Positions 1-9,148 of a DNA stretch of 64,000 nt are shown here, one piece after another. This DNA comes from Palsa-883 sp963847615. Its GTDB lineage: Bacteria; Pseudomonadota; Alphaproteobacteria; Acetobacterales; Acetobacteraceae. The stretch is taken from the NCBI GenBank assembly GCA_963847615.1, contig CAWKAN010000027.1, positions 36,213 to 100,212 on the forward strand, in the 5' to 3' direction. The stretch's first letter is position 1; each line of letters begins with the position of its first letter. A program made the translations under genes and the position numbers. The notes beneath the pieces are model-generated. The model made no database searches and was not told the DNA's origin. It worked only from the letters and a program-made list of their open reading frames with translations.

Positions 1-441
1 CGAGACCACGCCGTAGCGCTCCGGGTCGCGCACCTGGTAGGCGAACACCGAGGCGCCTTCGGCGCGGGTGGCGGCGCTGCGCAGCAGGGCGGACAGGTGG
101 TCGCCGTGGATCAGGTTGTCGCCGAGCACCAGCGCGCAGGCCTCGCCGGCGATCCAGTCGCGCCCGATCAGGAAGGCCTGGGCGATCCCCTCCGGGCGGG
201 GCTGCTCGGCGTAGGCGAACTGCACGCCGAAGCGCTCGCCGCTGCCCAGCAGGCGGCGGAACTGCGGCAGGTCCTCGGGCGTCGAGATCACCAGGATGTC
301 GCGGATGCCGGCCAGCATCAGCGTCGACAGCGGGTAGTAGACCATCGGCTTGTCGTAGACCGGCAGCAGTTGCTTCGACGCCGCCAGGGTCATCGGATGC
401 AGCCGCGTGCCGGACCCGCCGGCGAGCAGGATGCCCTTCAT
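1..441 (-). CDS. rfbA: Glucose-1-phosphate thymidylyltransferase, partial (3' end outside window)
   Basis: This cytoplasmic enzyme makes dTDP-glucose from glucose-1-phosphate and dTTP, the first step of dTDP-rhamnose synthesis. The N-terminal 147 codons are present. They contain the nucleotidyltransferase signature AGGSGTRLHPMT at residues 7-18, then SKQLLPVYDKPMVYYPLSTL, which is near-invariant in RfbA/RmlA. The start is the ATG at 441-439, which overlaps the rfbB stop by 4 bases (ATGA), so the two are translationally coupled. The C-terminal half lies beyond base 1. Family assignment is very secure. The other dTDP-rhamnose genes (rfbC, rfbD) are not in the window and probably lie to the left. 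Confidence 0.96.
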   Translation of the reverse strand, partial: MKGILLAGGSGTRLHPMTLAASKQLLPVYDKPMVYYPLSTLMLAGIRDILVISTPEDLPQFRRLLGSGERFGVQFAYAEQPRPEGIAQAFLIGRDWIAGEACALVLGDNLIHGDHLSALLRSAATRAEGASVFAYQVRDPERYGVVS

Positions 442-1568
442 GCGGCCCTCCCCTTCGCTGTGTCGGCTGGGGCTGCCTCGTCTGGCGTCGCCACCCCCGA
501 GGTCGCCGGACCTGGGGCAGCGGCGCCGAGCCGCTCGCCGCCGTAGCGACCGGCGCGGACCTGCTGCCACCAGGCGCGGTTGGCGAGATACCAGTCGACC
601 GTCTTGGCCAGCCCGGCGTCGAAATCATGCGGCGCGGTCCACCCCAGCGCCGCCTCGCTGCGCGTCGGGTCGATCTCGTAGCGGAAATCATGGCCGGGCC
701 GGTCGGTGACGAAGCGGATCAGCCGCTCGCGCGGGCCGGCCGGATCGGGCTGCACGCGGTCGAGCTCGGCGCAGATCGCGCGCACCACCTGCAAGTTGGT
801 GCGCGGCTGGCGCCCGCTGATCGCGTAGGTGCCGCCCGGGGCGCCGCGCTCCAGCACGCGCAGCAGCGCCTCGGCGTGGTCCTCGACGAACAGCCAGTCG
901 CGCCGGTTGGAGCCGTCGCCGTAGACCGGCAGGGGCTTGCCCTCCAACGCGTTGAGGGTGACCAGCGGGATCAGCTTCTCCGGGAACTGCCAGGGGCCGA
1001 AGTTGTTGGCGGTGTTGGAGACGATGGTCGGCAGCCCGTAGGTGTGGAACCAGGCGCGCACCAGGTGGTCCGAGGCGGCCTTGCTGGCGGCATAGGGGCT
1101 GCGCGGATCGTATGGCGTGGCCTCGGTGAAGGGCGGGTCGTCGTGGCCGAGCGAGCCGAACACCTCATCGGTCGAGATGTGATGGAAGCGGAACGCCGCC
1201 CGGCGGGCCGGCGGCAACCCCGACCAATAGTGCCGCGCCGCGTCGAGCAGGGCGAAGGTGCCGACGATATTGGTGCGCACGAACTCGGCCGGACCATCGA
1301 TCGAGCGGTCCACATGGCTTTCCGCGGCCAGGTGCATCACCGCGTCGGGCGCGTGGGCGGCGAACACCTGCTGCATCGCCGCGGCATCGGCCACGTCGGC
1401 GCGGATCAGCAGATGGCGATCATGGTGGCGCGCTTCCTCCAGCGCGTCTTCCGAGGCGGCGTAGGTCATCTTGTTGACGTTGACCACCACGTGGTCGGTC
1501 CGGCGCAGGATGTGGCGAACCACGGCGGAGCCGATGAAGCCGCACCCGCCCGTCAATACTATCTTCAT
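438..1568 (-). CDS. rfbB: dTDP-glucose 4,6-dehydratase
   Basis: This NAD-dependent short-chain dehydratase converts dTDP-glucose to dTDP-4-keto-6-deoxyglucose. The 376-residue protein starts MKIVLTGGCGFIGSAVV with the Rossmann motif GGCGFIG at 7-13. It has the catalytic Thr133-Asp134-Glu135 (STDEVFGSL), Tyr159 and Lys163 (YAASK), and the family block GPWQFPEKLIPL. The start was chosen at 1568 because the Rossmann strand begins there; longer upstream extensions have no family similarity. Residue 32, usually an Asp (V-D-K-L-T-Y) that contacts the cofactor ribose, is Asn here (VNKMTY). The C-terminus carries a low-complexity Ala/Pro tail (about 30 residues) that is not typical of the family. It is the first gene of an operon with rfbA. 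Confidence 0.95.
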   Translation of the reverse strand: MKIVLTGGCGFIGSAVVRHILRRTDHVVVNVNKMTYAASEDALEEARHHDRHLLIRADVADAAAMQQVFAAHAPDAVMHLAAESHVDRSIDGPAEFVRTNIVGTFALLDAARHYWSGLPPARRAAFRFHHISTDEVFGSLGHDDPPFTEATPYDPRSPYAASKAASDHLVRAWFHTYGLPTIVSNTANNFGPWQFPEKLIPLVTLNALEGKPLPVYGDGSNRRDWLFVEDHAEALLRVLERGAPGGTYAISGRQPRTNLQVVRAICAELDRVQPDPAGPRERLIRFVTDRPGHDFRYEIDPTRSEAALGWTAPHDFDAGLAKTVDWYLANRAWWQQVRAGRYGGERLGAAAPGPATSGVATPDEAAPADTAKGRAA

Positions 1569-1742
1569 CAAGGCCCGATCCTGCTGGTGCGCCGTCCGCT
1601 GTGGCAAATCCTCGCACTCCCACGTCGCCATCGCAATGCTGCAATGCTGCAATCACGCGCCATCGCGGCCGTGGCATGGTCCGGTACACCAGGGATTGAT
1701 CAATAATGTGTTGACGCCCGGCCGCCCGCCCATCCGTGGCGG

Positions 1743-1898
1743 TCATCGCTCGTACCCGGCGTAGCCATGGTGATAGGGCCGGTAGCCCGGTCCCGGTCCC
1801 GGTCCCCAGGCCGGATAGATCACGCATCCTGCCAGGGTTGCCAGCAGGCCGATCGCCACGATCAGCCGGCCTGCCTGGCGCTTCAGTCCGTCGCGCAT
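1743..1898 (-). CDS. Small tyrosine/glycine-rich lipoprotein (51 aa)
   Basis: This 51-residue protein has a short basic N-terminus, a hydrophobic stretch and a lipobox LAGC at residues 22-25, so it should be lipidated on Cys25 and anchored in a membrane. The mature part is only about 27 residues (Pro/Gly/Tyr/His-rich, PGPGPGYRPYHHGY). A strong ribosome-binding site (GAGGGAGGG on the minus strand) sits just upstream of the ATG at 1898. Small lipoproteins of this kind are common in alphaproteobacteria and have no assigned function. It lies between rfbB and repeat copy 1 and is transcribed toward rfbB. Confidence 0.7.
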   Translation of the reverse strand: MRDGLKRQAGRLIVAIGLLATLAGCVIYPAWGPGPGPGYRPYHHGYAGYER

Positions 1899-1997
1899 CG
1901 CACCCTCCCTCGGGTTGTCTCGCGGCGGCGATCCTGACCCGGAAATGCAACGCGAACGGGGCAGCGTTAGGGCGAATTGTGACGCCGCCCGCGCCGG

Positions 1998-2327
1998 CAG
2001 GGCAGTCGGGTGAAACCAAAGCAAGCCGGGGCTTCGCCCCGGACCCCACCAAGGGGCGCTGCCCCTTGGAACCCCGCCAAGGGCGAGCCCTTGGAACCCT
2101 TCACTGGGAGTGTGGGGAGGGGAAGGGGGCGGGTGGGCGAGGCGAAAGGGCGCCGTCCGGCACGCCGGACGGCGCCCTTTCGCCTCGCCCACCCGCCCCC
2201 TTCCCCTCCCCACACTCCCAGTCATGGAGTCCAGAGGCTCCGCCTCTGGTGGGGGGTCCAGGGGGGCAACGCCCCCCTGGCGGGGTTCGGGGCGGAGCCC
2301 CGACCTTGCTTCGTTCACCCGATTGCC
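1998..2327. repeat. Long-palindrome hairpin element, copy 1
   Basis: The core is a perfect 59-bp inverted repeat (2103-2161 against 2164-2222) with a 2-base spacer. On each side lie three short hairpins. On the left these are CGGGGCTTCGCCCCG, a CCAAGGGG..CCCCTTGG pair and a CCAAGGGC..GCCCTTGG pair; on the right are a CCAGAGGC..GCCTCTGG pair and others. The outer arms (around CAGGGCAGTCGGGTGAA on the left, TTCACCCGATTGCC on the right) are inverted copies of each other. The flanks GCCCGCGCCGG (1987-1997) and GCCCGGCCGG (2328-2337) look like a short direct repeat. No ORF in it is credible. The other three copies are at about 14346, 41744 and 49568; this copy is in the opposite orientation to them. 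Confidence 0.9.
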
Positions 2328-2389
2328 GCCCGGCCGGTGTCCCGGCATGCTGCGCCGCGGTTGCAACGATCATCGCAGGGAGGCTGGCC

Positions 2390-2860
2390 ATGACGGAGAA
2401 GTCGGGTTTCGACCCGTTGACGCTGCCCGAGAGCAACGCCTCGGGCTACCCGGCGCCGCACCGCGCGGCGAACCAGCTGCGTTGGAACCGCCGCCTGGGC
2501 GATCACGCGCGGCTGACCAATTTCGGCGTGAACCTGACGCGGATCGTCCCGGGCGGCCAGTCGTCCTGCCGCCACGCGCATACCAGCCAGGACGAGTTCA
2601 TCTATGTCCTGCAAGGCGAGGTCGAGCTGGAAACCGATGCCGGGGTGGAACATCTGGCCGCCGGGATGTGCGCCGGCTTCAAGGCGGGGAGCGGCAACGC
2701 CCATCGTTTCGTCAACCGCTCGGCCGCGGATGTCCTGCTGCTGGTGGTCGGCGACCGGACGGCGGGCGATGCGGTGAGCTACCCGGATGTCGACCTGCAC
2801 GGCCACATGGGAGCCGACGGCAAGTTCGTCTTCACGCACAAGGACGGGACGCCGTACTGA
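2390..2860 (+). CDS. Cupin-domain protein
   Basis: This is a 156-residue single-domain cupin. The metal-binding motif 1 appears as HAHTSQDEFIYVLQGEVELE (His, His, Glu and the conserved Gly), and motif 2 as GSGNAHRFVNRS with a His. The N-terminus (LRWNRRLGDHARLTNFGVNL) resembles the transcription-factor-associated/isomerase-like cupins annotated as cupin domain-containing protein. The substrate is unknown. The start at 2390 has a clear RBS (AGGGAGG, 2377-2383). It is monocistronic, immediately downstream of repeat copy 1, with a divergent small lipoprotein on the other side of the repeat. Confidence 0.88.
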   Translation: MTEKSGFDPLTLPESNASGYPAPHRAANQLRWNRRLGDHARLTNFGVNLTRIVPGGQSSCRHAHTSQDEFIYVLQGEVELETDAGVEHLAAGMCAGFKAGSGNAHRFVNRSAADVLLLVVGDRTAGDAVSYPDVDLHGHMGADGKFVFTHKDGTPY

Positions 2861-2904
2861 GCGCAGCCCGTGGCGATGGCGGGCGACGCCACCGCTCCGG
2901 AACG

Positions 2905-3070
2905 ATGTCGGCTTTGCGATCGGGCAGGGGAACTCGTGAGGGGAGCCCCAGGCGTTCAGCCACGCGACCACCTTGGCGTGCGCCACGATTTGGCCAGCCT
3001 CGTAAGCCACCTCCTCGGCCGCGACATCGTGGCGCGCTTCCGCCGCCTCATCCGGTCGAAACACAGCCTG
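2905..3070 (-). pseudogene. Possible remnant of a CopG/RelB-like antitoxin
   Basis: One minus-strand frame encodes EAEARHDVAAEEV followed by IVAHAKVVAWLNAWGSPHEF. This resembles the C-terminal half of small antitoxins ending in a VPHxxVxAWLxSWGTPxExPxP motif. There is no convincing start codon, and the upstream part overlaps the 3' end of the restriction gene in another frame. The reading frame runs on without a sensible stop. I read it as a degraded fragment; the match is from memory of the family and is weak. Confidence 0.33.
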
Positions 3071-3830
3071 ATCCCTCTTCCGGTGGTAGCCCCACGCTAC
3101 GAGCCGCCTCCGCCGCGATATGCCCGGCGAAGCTGGTGACAAATGTCTTGAGGCTCGTGAGTTCGGAAAGATCGGTGTAGTCGCCGCTGCTGGCAGCGGT
3201 GCGCGGCGAGGCGAGCACGGTCGCCGTGGTGTAGAGGCTTTCTTGGGTCAGTTTGCGGCAGAGAATGTTGTAGCGCTCAAGGTATGACGCGCTTTTGAAC
3301 TCGGGAAACGGCGCGAAGTGCGGAGAAGCATCGCGCACGGGACGGCGTGAGCCCGGCGCATCCTCGACCAGCATGAGCCATCCGACGAATGGACGCGGCG
3401 CTTCGCCGAATGCGCCTTCCCGGAAGGCCGTCCAGAGATCAATCGCAGTGCCGATCGCTTCCTCGGCGCGGTTGTTGAAGTTGTTGCCGAACGACGGCCC
3501 GACCTGCGACTTCAGCTCGAGCGCTGCCACCAGCCGGTGGCGATTGATGATGAGCAGGTCCCACAGCTTCGTCGGGCGGAAGAAGCCGGGCAGCGTGAGC
3601 AGGCTGCGGCCGATCATCATCTGCGCATCGGCCAGGCCGTTGGCGCGACTGACCTCCTGGATGAGGGCAAGAAACCCATCCATGTTCTTGCCACCCGTGA
3701 CCCCGGCGCGCTCGCCCTGGTCAGAACGGCCGAGCTTCTGTTGCCTTTGAACGGCAGCGGCCCGGGTGCTCCAGAACACCCTGACGGCTTCGCGCGCCCT
3801 GCTTTCGTAATCGGCGAGATCAAGCGGCAT
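3048..3830 (-). CDS. XhoI/PaeR7I-type type II restriction endonuclease (predicted target CTCGAG)
   Basis: This 260-residue protein is close to PaeR7I/XhoI along its whole length. Recognisable blocks are GFFRPTKLWDLLIINRH, ALELKSQVGPSFGNNFNNR (with the E-x-K of the nuclease core and the family-specific GPSFGNNFNNR), IDLWTAFREGAFG and SRRPV..PHF..FPEF. The start at 3830 (MPLDLADYESRAREAV) matches the family N-terminus. The gene begins 11 bases inside the 3' end of the methyltransferase when that gene's frame is restored, the same order and overlap style as the PaeR7I locus. From the family, cleavage of CTCGAG is expected. The gene looks full length. Confidence 0.92.
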   Translation of the reverse strand: MPLDLADYESRAREAVRVFWSTRAAAVQRQQKLGRSDQGERAGVTGGKNMDGFLALIQEVSRANGLADAQMMIGRSLLTLPGFFRPTKLWDLLIINRHRLVAALELKSQVGPSFGNNFNNRAEEAIGTAIDLWTAFREGAFGEAPRPFVGWLMLVEDAPGSRRPVRDASPHFAPFPEFKSASYLERYNILCRKLTQESLYTTATVLASPRTAASSGDYTDLSELTSLKTFVTSFAGHIAAEAARSVGLPPEEGSGCVSTG

Positions 3831-5557
3831 CAGCGATCCCGACCGTGGCGGCAAGGGCAGACCGCTCGGCCGGCGCCAATTGGTAGAGTGCCGCCACCGC
3901 TGCGTTGCAGGCAGCCTTGTCGCGGGATTTGGCGGCGTGGATGAGTTCGGCGCGCAGCGGTGCGGGAACAGACGACCAATGCGGGACGCGGATGCGACGC
4001 AGGTATTGCGCCTGGAAGCGAAAATATCCGCCGCGCATCTTGGTCGAGGTACAGCGAGATGAACAGGCGCGTCACATCCGACAGCAGCACCGCCTGAAGC
4101 GCCTGCAGATCCCAGACACCTGAAGTGATGAAATACAGGTTGTGATGCGGATAGAGCTTGCCGGGCTCATGAACGATCTGCGCACTGCCCTTGATATCTG
4201 GAATGAGCAGCTTCGGCATGGCAACGAGTTCCGGATAGATGCGGTCGATTGTGCGATACCAGCTCCCTGGATTCCGCTTCGACACATGGCGGGACTTGAT
4301 TTCGGCCCCGTGCCGCTCGAGGTACGCCGCGAGCTTGGGATAGCTGCGGAGCGGCACCAGGCCGCCGCCGTCCGCAAAGGGATTGATGACGCCAAGGCCG
4401 CGCCATTGGACCACGCCGGTCGCGATGTCGCGCGTCATGGCGAGCGGTAGCTTCCGGTCAGGCTCGACATCGAGTTCGTCGTACAGCCCGATGAAGACCT
4501 GATCCGCGCCGGTCGCCACACCAATGCCGACCCTGCAATCGGCATCCTCAAGCGTCGGATGTTCGGCTTCCAGGCGACGAATGAGCGCAAGCTGATCGGG
4601 CGCCTCGAGCATCCACGGCTCGGTACCGCGCGCGACCGTCGCAATCTCGCTCACTCCCTTGTCCTTCCCGAGCTTGGGGGTGAGCATCGCACGGGAGAGC
4701 CCCTGCAGTTCGCTGGCATTAATCGCCGGCCGAAAGGCAATCCGCGTGGCCTTCTGCTTCTCCCGGCTGATGACGACGATGGCGGGGTAGGCGATCACGT
4801 CGGAGTGGAAGGCGTTCGTGTCCACCATATCGACGAAATATCTGAGGTGGAATTTTTCGGCGATGAGCCGGCGCAGTGGGCCGCCATAGCGGTTTTTCAT
4901 CCAGCGGTCGGCGCAGATGAAACCGAGCTGACCACCTGGAGCCAGGAGCGACAGCGAGCGTTCGATGAACGGGACGTAGATGTCGGCGCGATCATAGATC
5001 GTGCTGAAGCGGCGGCGGTATTCCGTCATCAGCACGTCGGGGATCAGCTCTTGCCGCACATACGGCGGATTGCCGATAGCGTGTGTGAAGGACTGCTCGA
5101 GCGGCATCAGCAGGAAGTCGCCCTGCCTCAGCCAGCGCTGGCAAAGCGCCTTGGTGTCGCGCGCATCCAGTCCGTGATCGCGCAATGCCTGCCGCACCAG
5201 CTCACACGTCTTGTCGTAGCTGGTCTGATGCAGTTCGACGGCCGTGATGCAATCACCCAGATCGTCGACGACCCCATGCCGCGCGCGCGCTGGCACTTGG
5301 CTGTAAGCGGCAAGGAGCCGCTCGACGACGGGCGTCAGGAACCCCCCTTGTCCCATAGAGGGTTCGAGCAGCTTGGCTTGATGCAGGGGCTTGTCAGACG
5401 TGTAGCCGGCAAGGTCCAGGATGAAGTCCACCACCTCGCGGCGGGTAAACACAGCGCCACGGGCTTCGATGCCGGACTCCGCCATCGTCGCGGCGGCAGC
5501 TTCGATTGGGCAGAAGCCGGGGAACGAAGCTTGCGGTGAACGCGAGTTTAACGGCAT
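3820..5557 (-). CDS. XhoI/PaeR7I-type adenine-N6 DNA methyltransferase, frameshifted near its 3' end
   Basis: This is the cognate modification enzyme for the CTCGAG nuclease. From the ATG at 5557 it reads MPLNSRSPQASFPGF, then GAVFTRREVVDFILDLAGY, motif I LEPSMGQGGF (residues 64-73, SAM binding) and catalytic motif IV NPPY (163-166). At about 4048 the frame breaks. The first frame continues as unrelated sequence to 3830, while the family C-terminus (MRGGYFRFQAQYLRRIRVP to the stop at 3820) is in the next frame. One extra C in the minus-strand TACCTCGACC run explains it; removing it gives SLYSTKMRGG, as in the family. The restored protein is 578 residues and overlaps the nuclease start by 11 bases. 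An intact nuclease with a broken methylase would be lethal, so a sequence error is quite likely. Confidence 0.9.
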
Positions 5558-5728
5558 TGCAATGCCATACCCGAGTTTCGTGGTTTGTTCCAGCGCATTC
5601 TCGCCAAGCCACTCATCCTTCAGCACCGACGCGGGGCGGCGCGGCTTCGTGGCCCAAGCCCGCCAGGCACGGGAGAGGTACGGCAGGCACGCCGGTGACG
5701 GCCACGGGCGCAAAACAATCCCGCCGCC

Positions 5729-7046
5729 TCACCCAATATCCTCCAGGCTGAACTGCTCCGCCTCTTCGTCGTAGCTGAACAGCTCGGCATAGCGCCCCCA
5801 GGCGATCGCCGAGCGCAACGTGTCCTCGGCGTAGTCGGGCGACATGTGGTCCTCCAGCTCGTCGCGGAACCGCACCGCCGAGGCGCGGTGGTTCCACCGC
5901 TCGTCCAGCACCTGGCGGATCATCGTCACCAGCGGCACGTGCGCGCGCAGCGCCGCGGCGAACAGGCGCTTGCGCTCCTCGGTGTCGGCATTGACGAACA
6001 CCCGCCCGGCTGGCGTGAGCTGGATGTCGCCTTCCTCCAGCACGGCGAACTGCAGCAGTTGCAGCGTCTCGCCCAGCGGCAGCAGCTCGTCGGCCTCGAG
6101 CTGCAACGATTCCGCCAGCGCCGGCAGGTCGGCGCGCCCGTTGTACGGCGGGTCGGCCAGGGTCTCCATCAGGCCGGCCATCAGGTTGGTGCCGACGCGC
6201 TGCAGCGGCATGCGCGATGCTGGCCACCGGCGGCGCCGCCGGTGCGCGCGGCTCGGCACCGGCGCGGCGCGTCATCAGCGCGTAGATGTCGTCCACCATC
6301 TGGCGGAACGCCGGGTCCTGGCGATTGCGCGGATGCGCGAAGCGGCACCAGCAGCTCGTTCGCCACCCGGCCCGGATTGGACTGAGAACACCAGGATGCG
6401 GTCGCACATCAGCACCGCCTCCTCGATGTTGTGGGTGACCATCAGCACCGACTTCAGCGGCAGCTTGCCCTCCGACCACAGGTCGATCAGGTCGGTGCGC
6501 AGCGTTCTCCGCGGTCAGCACGTCCAGCGCGCTGAACGGCTCGTCCATCAGCAGCAGGTCGGGATGCACCACCAGCGCGCGCGCCAGCCCGACGCGCTGG
6601 CGCATGCCGCCCGACAGCTCCTTCGGATAGGCGCTCTCGAAGCCGCCGAGGCCGATCAGGTCGATCGCCGCCTCGGCCCGCTTCTCGCGTTCGGCGCGCG
6701 GCCACGCCGCGCGCCTCCAGCCCCAGCTCGACATTCTCCTGCACGGTCAGCCAGGGGAACAGCGCGAAGCTCTGGAACACCATCGCCACGCCCTCGGCCG
6801 GGCCGTAGCGATCTTGCGCCCGCGCCACAGCACGTCGCCCGCGGTCGGCGTCAGCAGCCCGGCGACGATGCGCAGCAGCGTTGACTTGCCCGACCCGGAG
6901 CGGCCGAGCAGCGCCACGATCTCGCCCTCGCGCAGATCGAGATTGACGTCGTCCAGCACCACCAGATCGGCGCTGGCCTCCTTGTGGTAGGCCTGCCGGC
7001 AGCCCTGCACTTCGAGCAGCGCGGGCGCGGTGACGGTGGTATCCAT
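5729..7046 (-). pseudogene. ABC transporter ATP-binding protein, nitrate/sulfonate/taurine type with C-terminal AAA-associated domain; multiple frameshifts
   Basis: The ATPase starts at 7046 (MDTTVTAPALLEVQG) after an AAGGAGG ribosome-binding site. The Walker A GRSGSGKST, a Q-loop VFQSFALFPWLTVQENV, the signature LSGGMRQRVGLARAL, Walker B LLLMDEPFSALD and the H-loop TH are all present, but in different reading frames. Frame changes fall near 6826, 6708, 6508, 6378, 6335 and 6215. The last 176 codons (6259 to 5729) are open and form the AAA-associated C-terminal domain typical of ATPases paired with a duplicated permease. No motif is damaged apart from the indels. It is either decayed very recently or the assembly is poor here. 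It is downstream of its permease in one operon. Confidence 0.82.
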
Positions 7047-7057
7047 GCGGGCCTCCT

Positions 7058-8797
7058 TCAGCCAAGCGTGAGGCTGGCGCTCGGCGTAGGCATAGAGCGG
7101 CCGCCACAGCAGCCGGTTGAACAGCACGACGAAGCCGGACATCACCGCCACGCCCAGCACCACGCGCGCCATGTCGCCCGCCTCGGTCGCCTGCGCGATA
7201 TAGGCGCCCAGCCCGTGCGCGGTCAGCTTGGTGTTGCCCCACGAGGCCACCTCGGCGACGATGGCGGCATTCCACGAGCCGCCCGAGGCGGTGATCGCGC
7301 CGGTCACGTAGTAGGCGAAGATTCCCGGGAAGATCACCTTGCGCCACCACAGCAGGCCGCCGACGCGGAAATTCTCCGCCGCCTCGCGCAGATCGCCGGG
7401 GAAGGCGGCGGCGCCGGCGATGACGTTGAACAGGATGTACCACTGGGTGCCGAGCACCATCAGCGGCGTCAGCCAGATGTCCACGTTGAGGTGGAAAGTG
7501 ACGATCACCACCACGAACGGCGGGAACAGCAGGTTGGCCGGGAAACGCCGCGAGGAACTGCGCCACCGGCTGCGCCCGGCGCGCCCAGACCGGGCGCAGC
7601 CCGAGCCATACGCCGATCGGCACCCAGATCGAGGCTGGCCAGCAGCATCAGCACCACGACGCGCGCCAGGGTGCACAGGCCCAGCAGCACGGCGAGGCCA
7701 ACGTCGCGCCAGGTCAACTTCGGTGGCGACGAAGTCGACGACTCGCCAGCGCGGCGAGGCCAGCAGCACGCCGAGCACCAGCAGCCACACGCCGTCCACC
7801 AGCGCGCGACGGCGGCGCGGCCTCGGCGCGGCGGCGCCGGGCGAACGAGAAGCGGCAGCCGCTGACCGCCATGCCGACACCGCGCCCAACGCGTCGCCGA
7901 CCGGAATTGCAGCAGCCGCGTGCGGCGCATCAGCTTGCAGCATCCAGGGGTCGTCGGCCGTCGCGCCGGCCGTGGTCTCGAAGCGGAATTTCGCCGACCA
8001 GGCGACCAGCGGGCGGAACAGCAACTGGTCGTAGGCCAGGATCACCACCAGCATGGCCAGGATCGCATACGCCACCGCCGCGATGTCGCGCCGCTCCAGC
8101 GCCAGCGCGACATAGGAGCCGATGCCCGGCAGCTTCCAGGTGTTGTCGCCGACCGAGATCGCCTCGGACGCGACGACGAAGAACCAGCCGCCGGACATCG
8201 ACATCATGGTGTTCCACACCAGGCCGGGAACGGCGAACGGCACCTCCAGCCGCCAGAACTGTCTGCCAGCCGCTCAGGTGGAAGCTGAGCGAGGCCTCCA
8301 CCAGGTCGGCGGGCACGGTCTTCAGCGACTGGTACAGGCTGAACGCCATGTTCCACGCCTGGCTGGTGAAGATCGCGAAGATCGCCGCCAGTTCCAGGCC
8401 CATCACCCGGCCGGGGAACAGGTTCATGAAGAACACGACGGTGAAGGTCAGGAACCCCAGGATCGGCACCGACTGCAGGATGTCCAGCATCGGGGATCAG
8501 CACCAGCCCGGCGCGCCGGCTTTTCGCCGCCGCGGTGGCGAAGGTGAAGGTGAACAGCAGCGAGGCGAACAGCGCGGCGAACATGCGCAGCGTGGTGCGC
8601 GCCGCGTAGGCGGGCAGCATCGCCGGGTCGAGGCTGATCGTCAGTCGCGTTCGGCGCGCCGAGCGGCACCAGCGTGCCGCGCGCCACATGCGCCACGGCG
8701 ATCAGCGCGCCGAACACGCACAGACCATGGCGATCAGGTCCCAGCGGTTCGGCAGCCGGCGGCTGAGCGCCAGCGTGGGATGCGGTGTGTTCGGCAT
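7058..8797 (-). pseudogene. ABC-type anion transporter, duplicated permease subunit; multiple frameshifts
   Basis: Two fused binding-protein-dependent permease domains lie in a single gene (about 580 residues if repaired), a type known for nitrate/sulfonate-like anion transporters. It starts MPNTPHPTLALSRRLP at 8797. The first half includes MLDILQSVPILGFLTF and the EAA-like loop VPADLVEASLSFHLSGWQ. The second half includes LLFPPFVVVIVTFHLNVDIW and a second EAA-like loop LREAAENFRVGGLLWW. The coding sequence hops frames near 8720, 8645, 8492, 8262, 7722, 7628, 7545 and 7080. The last shift leads to a plausible stop at 7058-7060, directly before the RBS of the ATPase gene. No substrate-binding protein is adjacent. 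Confidence 0.8.
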
Positions 8798-8998
8798 GTG
8801 CCCGGGGTGTTGGTGGCGGGGACGACGTGCGCCGACCGGGTGTTAGCCCACAGCCGGCAGCGGAGTCACGCGCCGGCGCCAGATTATTCGCATTGCCGGC
8901 GGCGCGCGCGCCGCTGGTAAGCAAACAGTAACAAACTCGCTTCATAAAACCGCCATCTTCAGGCTCAAATTGCCGACCTGAGGACCGGAGACGCCGCG

Positions 8999-9148
8999 AT
9001 GACCGAGACCGAATACGCGCGCAAGCTGGACGAGCTCGACCGGCTGCTGAACGATCCCGACGTGCCGATCCAGCCGGCCCGCGTGTGGTCACTGCTGGCC
9101 GAGATCGCGGAACGCGACCTGGCGCTCGACGAGGTGCGCGCGCCGTAG
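8999..9148 (+). CDS. Small conserved-looking protein, function unknown (49 aa)
   Basis: This short acidic protein starts MTETEYARKLDELDRLLNDP and ends LAEIAERDLALDEVRAP. It has an RBS (GAGGACCGGAG) about 6 bases before the ATG at 8999 and a TAG stop at 9146-9148. It is mostly predicted helix with heptad-like Leu spacing. It is transcribed divergently from the anion ABC operon and is followed by nearly 1 kb of repeats. I do not recognise a family with a known function; the codon usage and RBS support it being real. Confidence 0.6.
   Translation: MTETEYARKLDELDRLLNDPDVPIQPARVWSLLAEIAERDLALDEVRAP

Noticed and set aside
627..1706. Long plus-strand frame antisense to rfbB
   Set aside because: It is the shadow of rfbB (same codon third-position bias), with no family similarity.
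2103..2222. The central palindrome as an ordinary intrinsic terminator
   Set aside because: The stem is far longer (59 bp), lacks a U tract, and lies between divergent promoters at copy 1.
3048..3830. Restriction gene as a truncated relic
   Set aside because: All PaeR7I family blocks and a normal length are present, so it is called intact.
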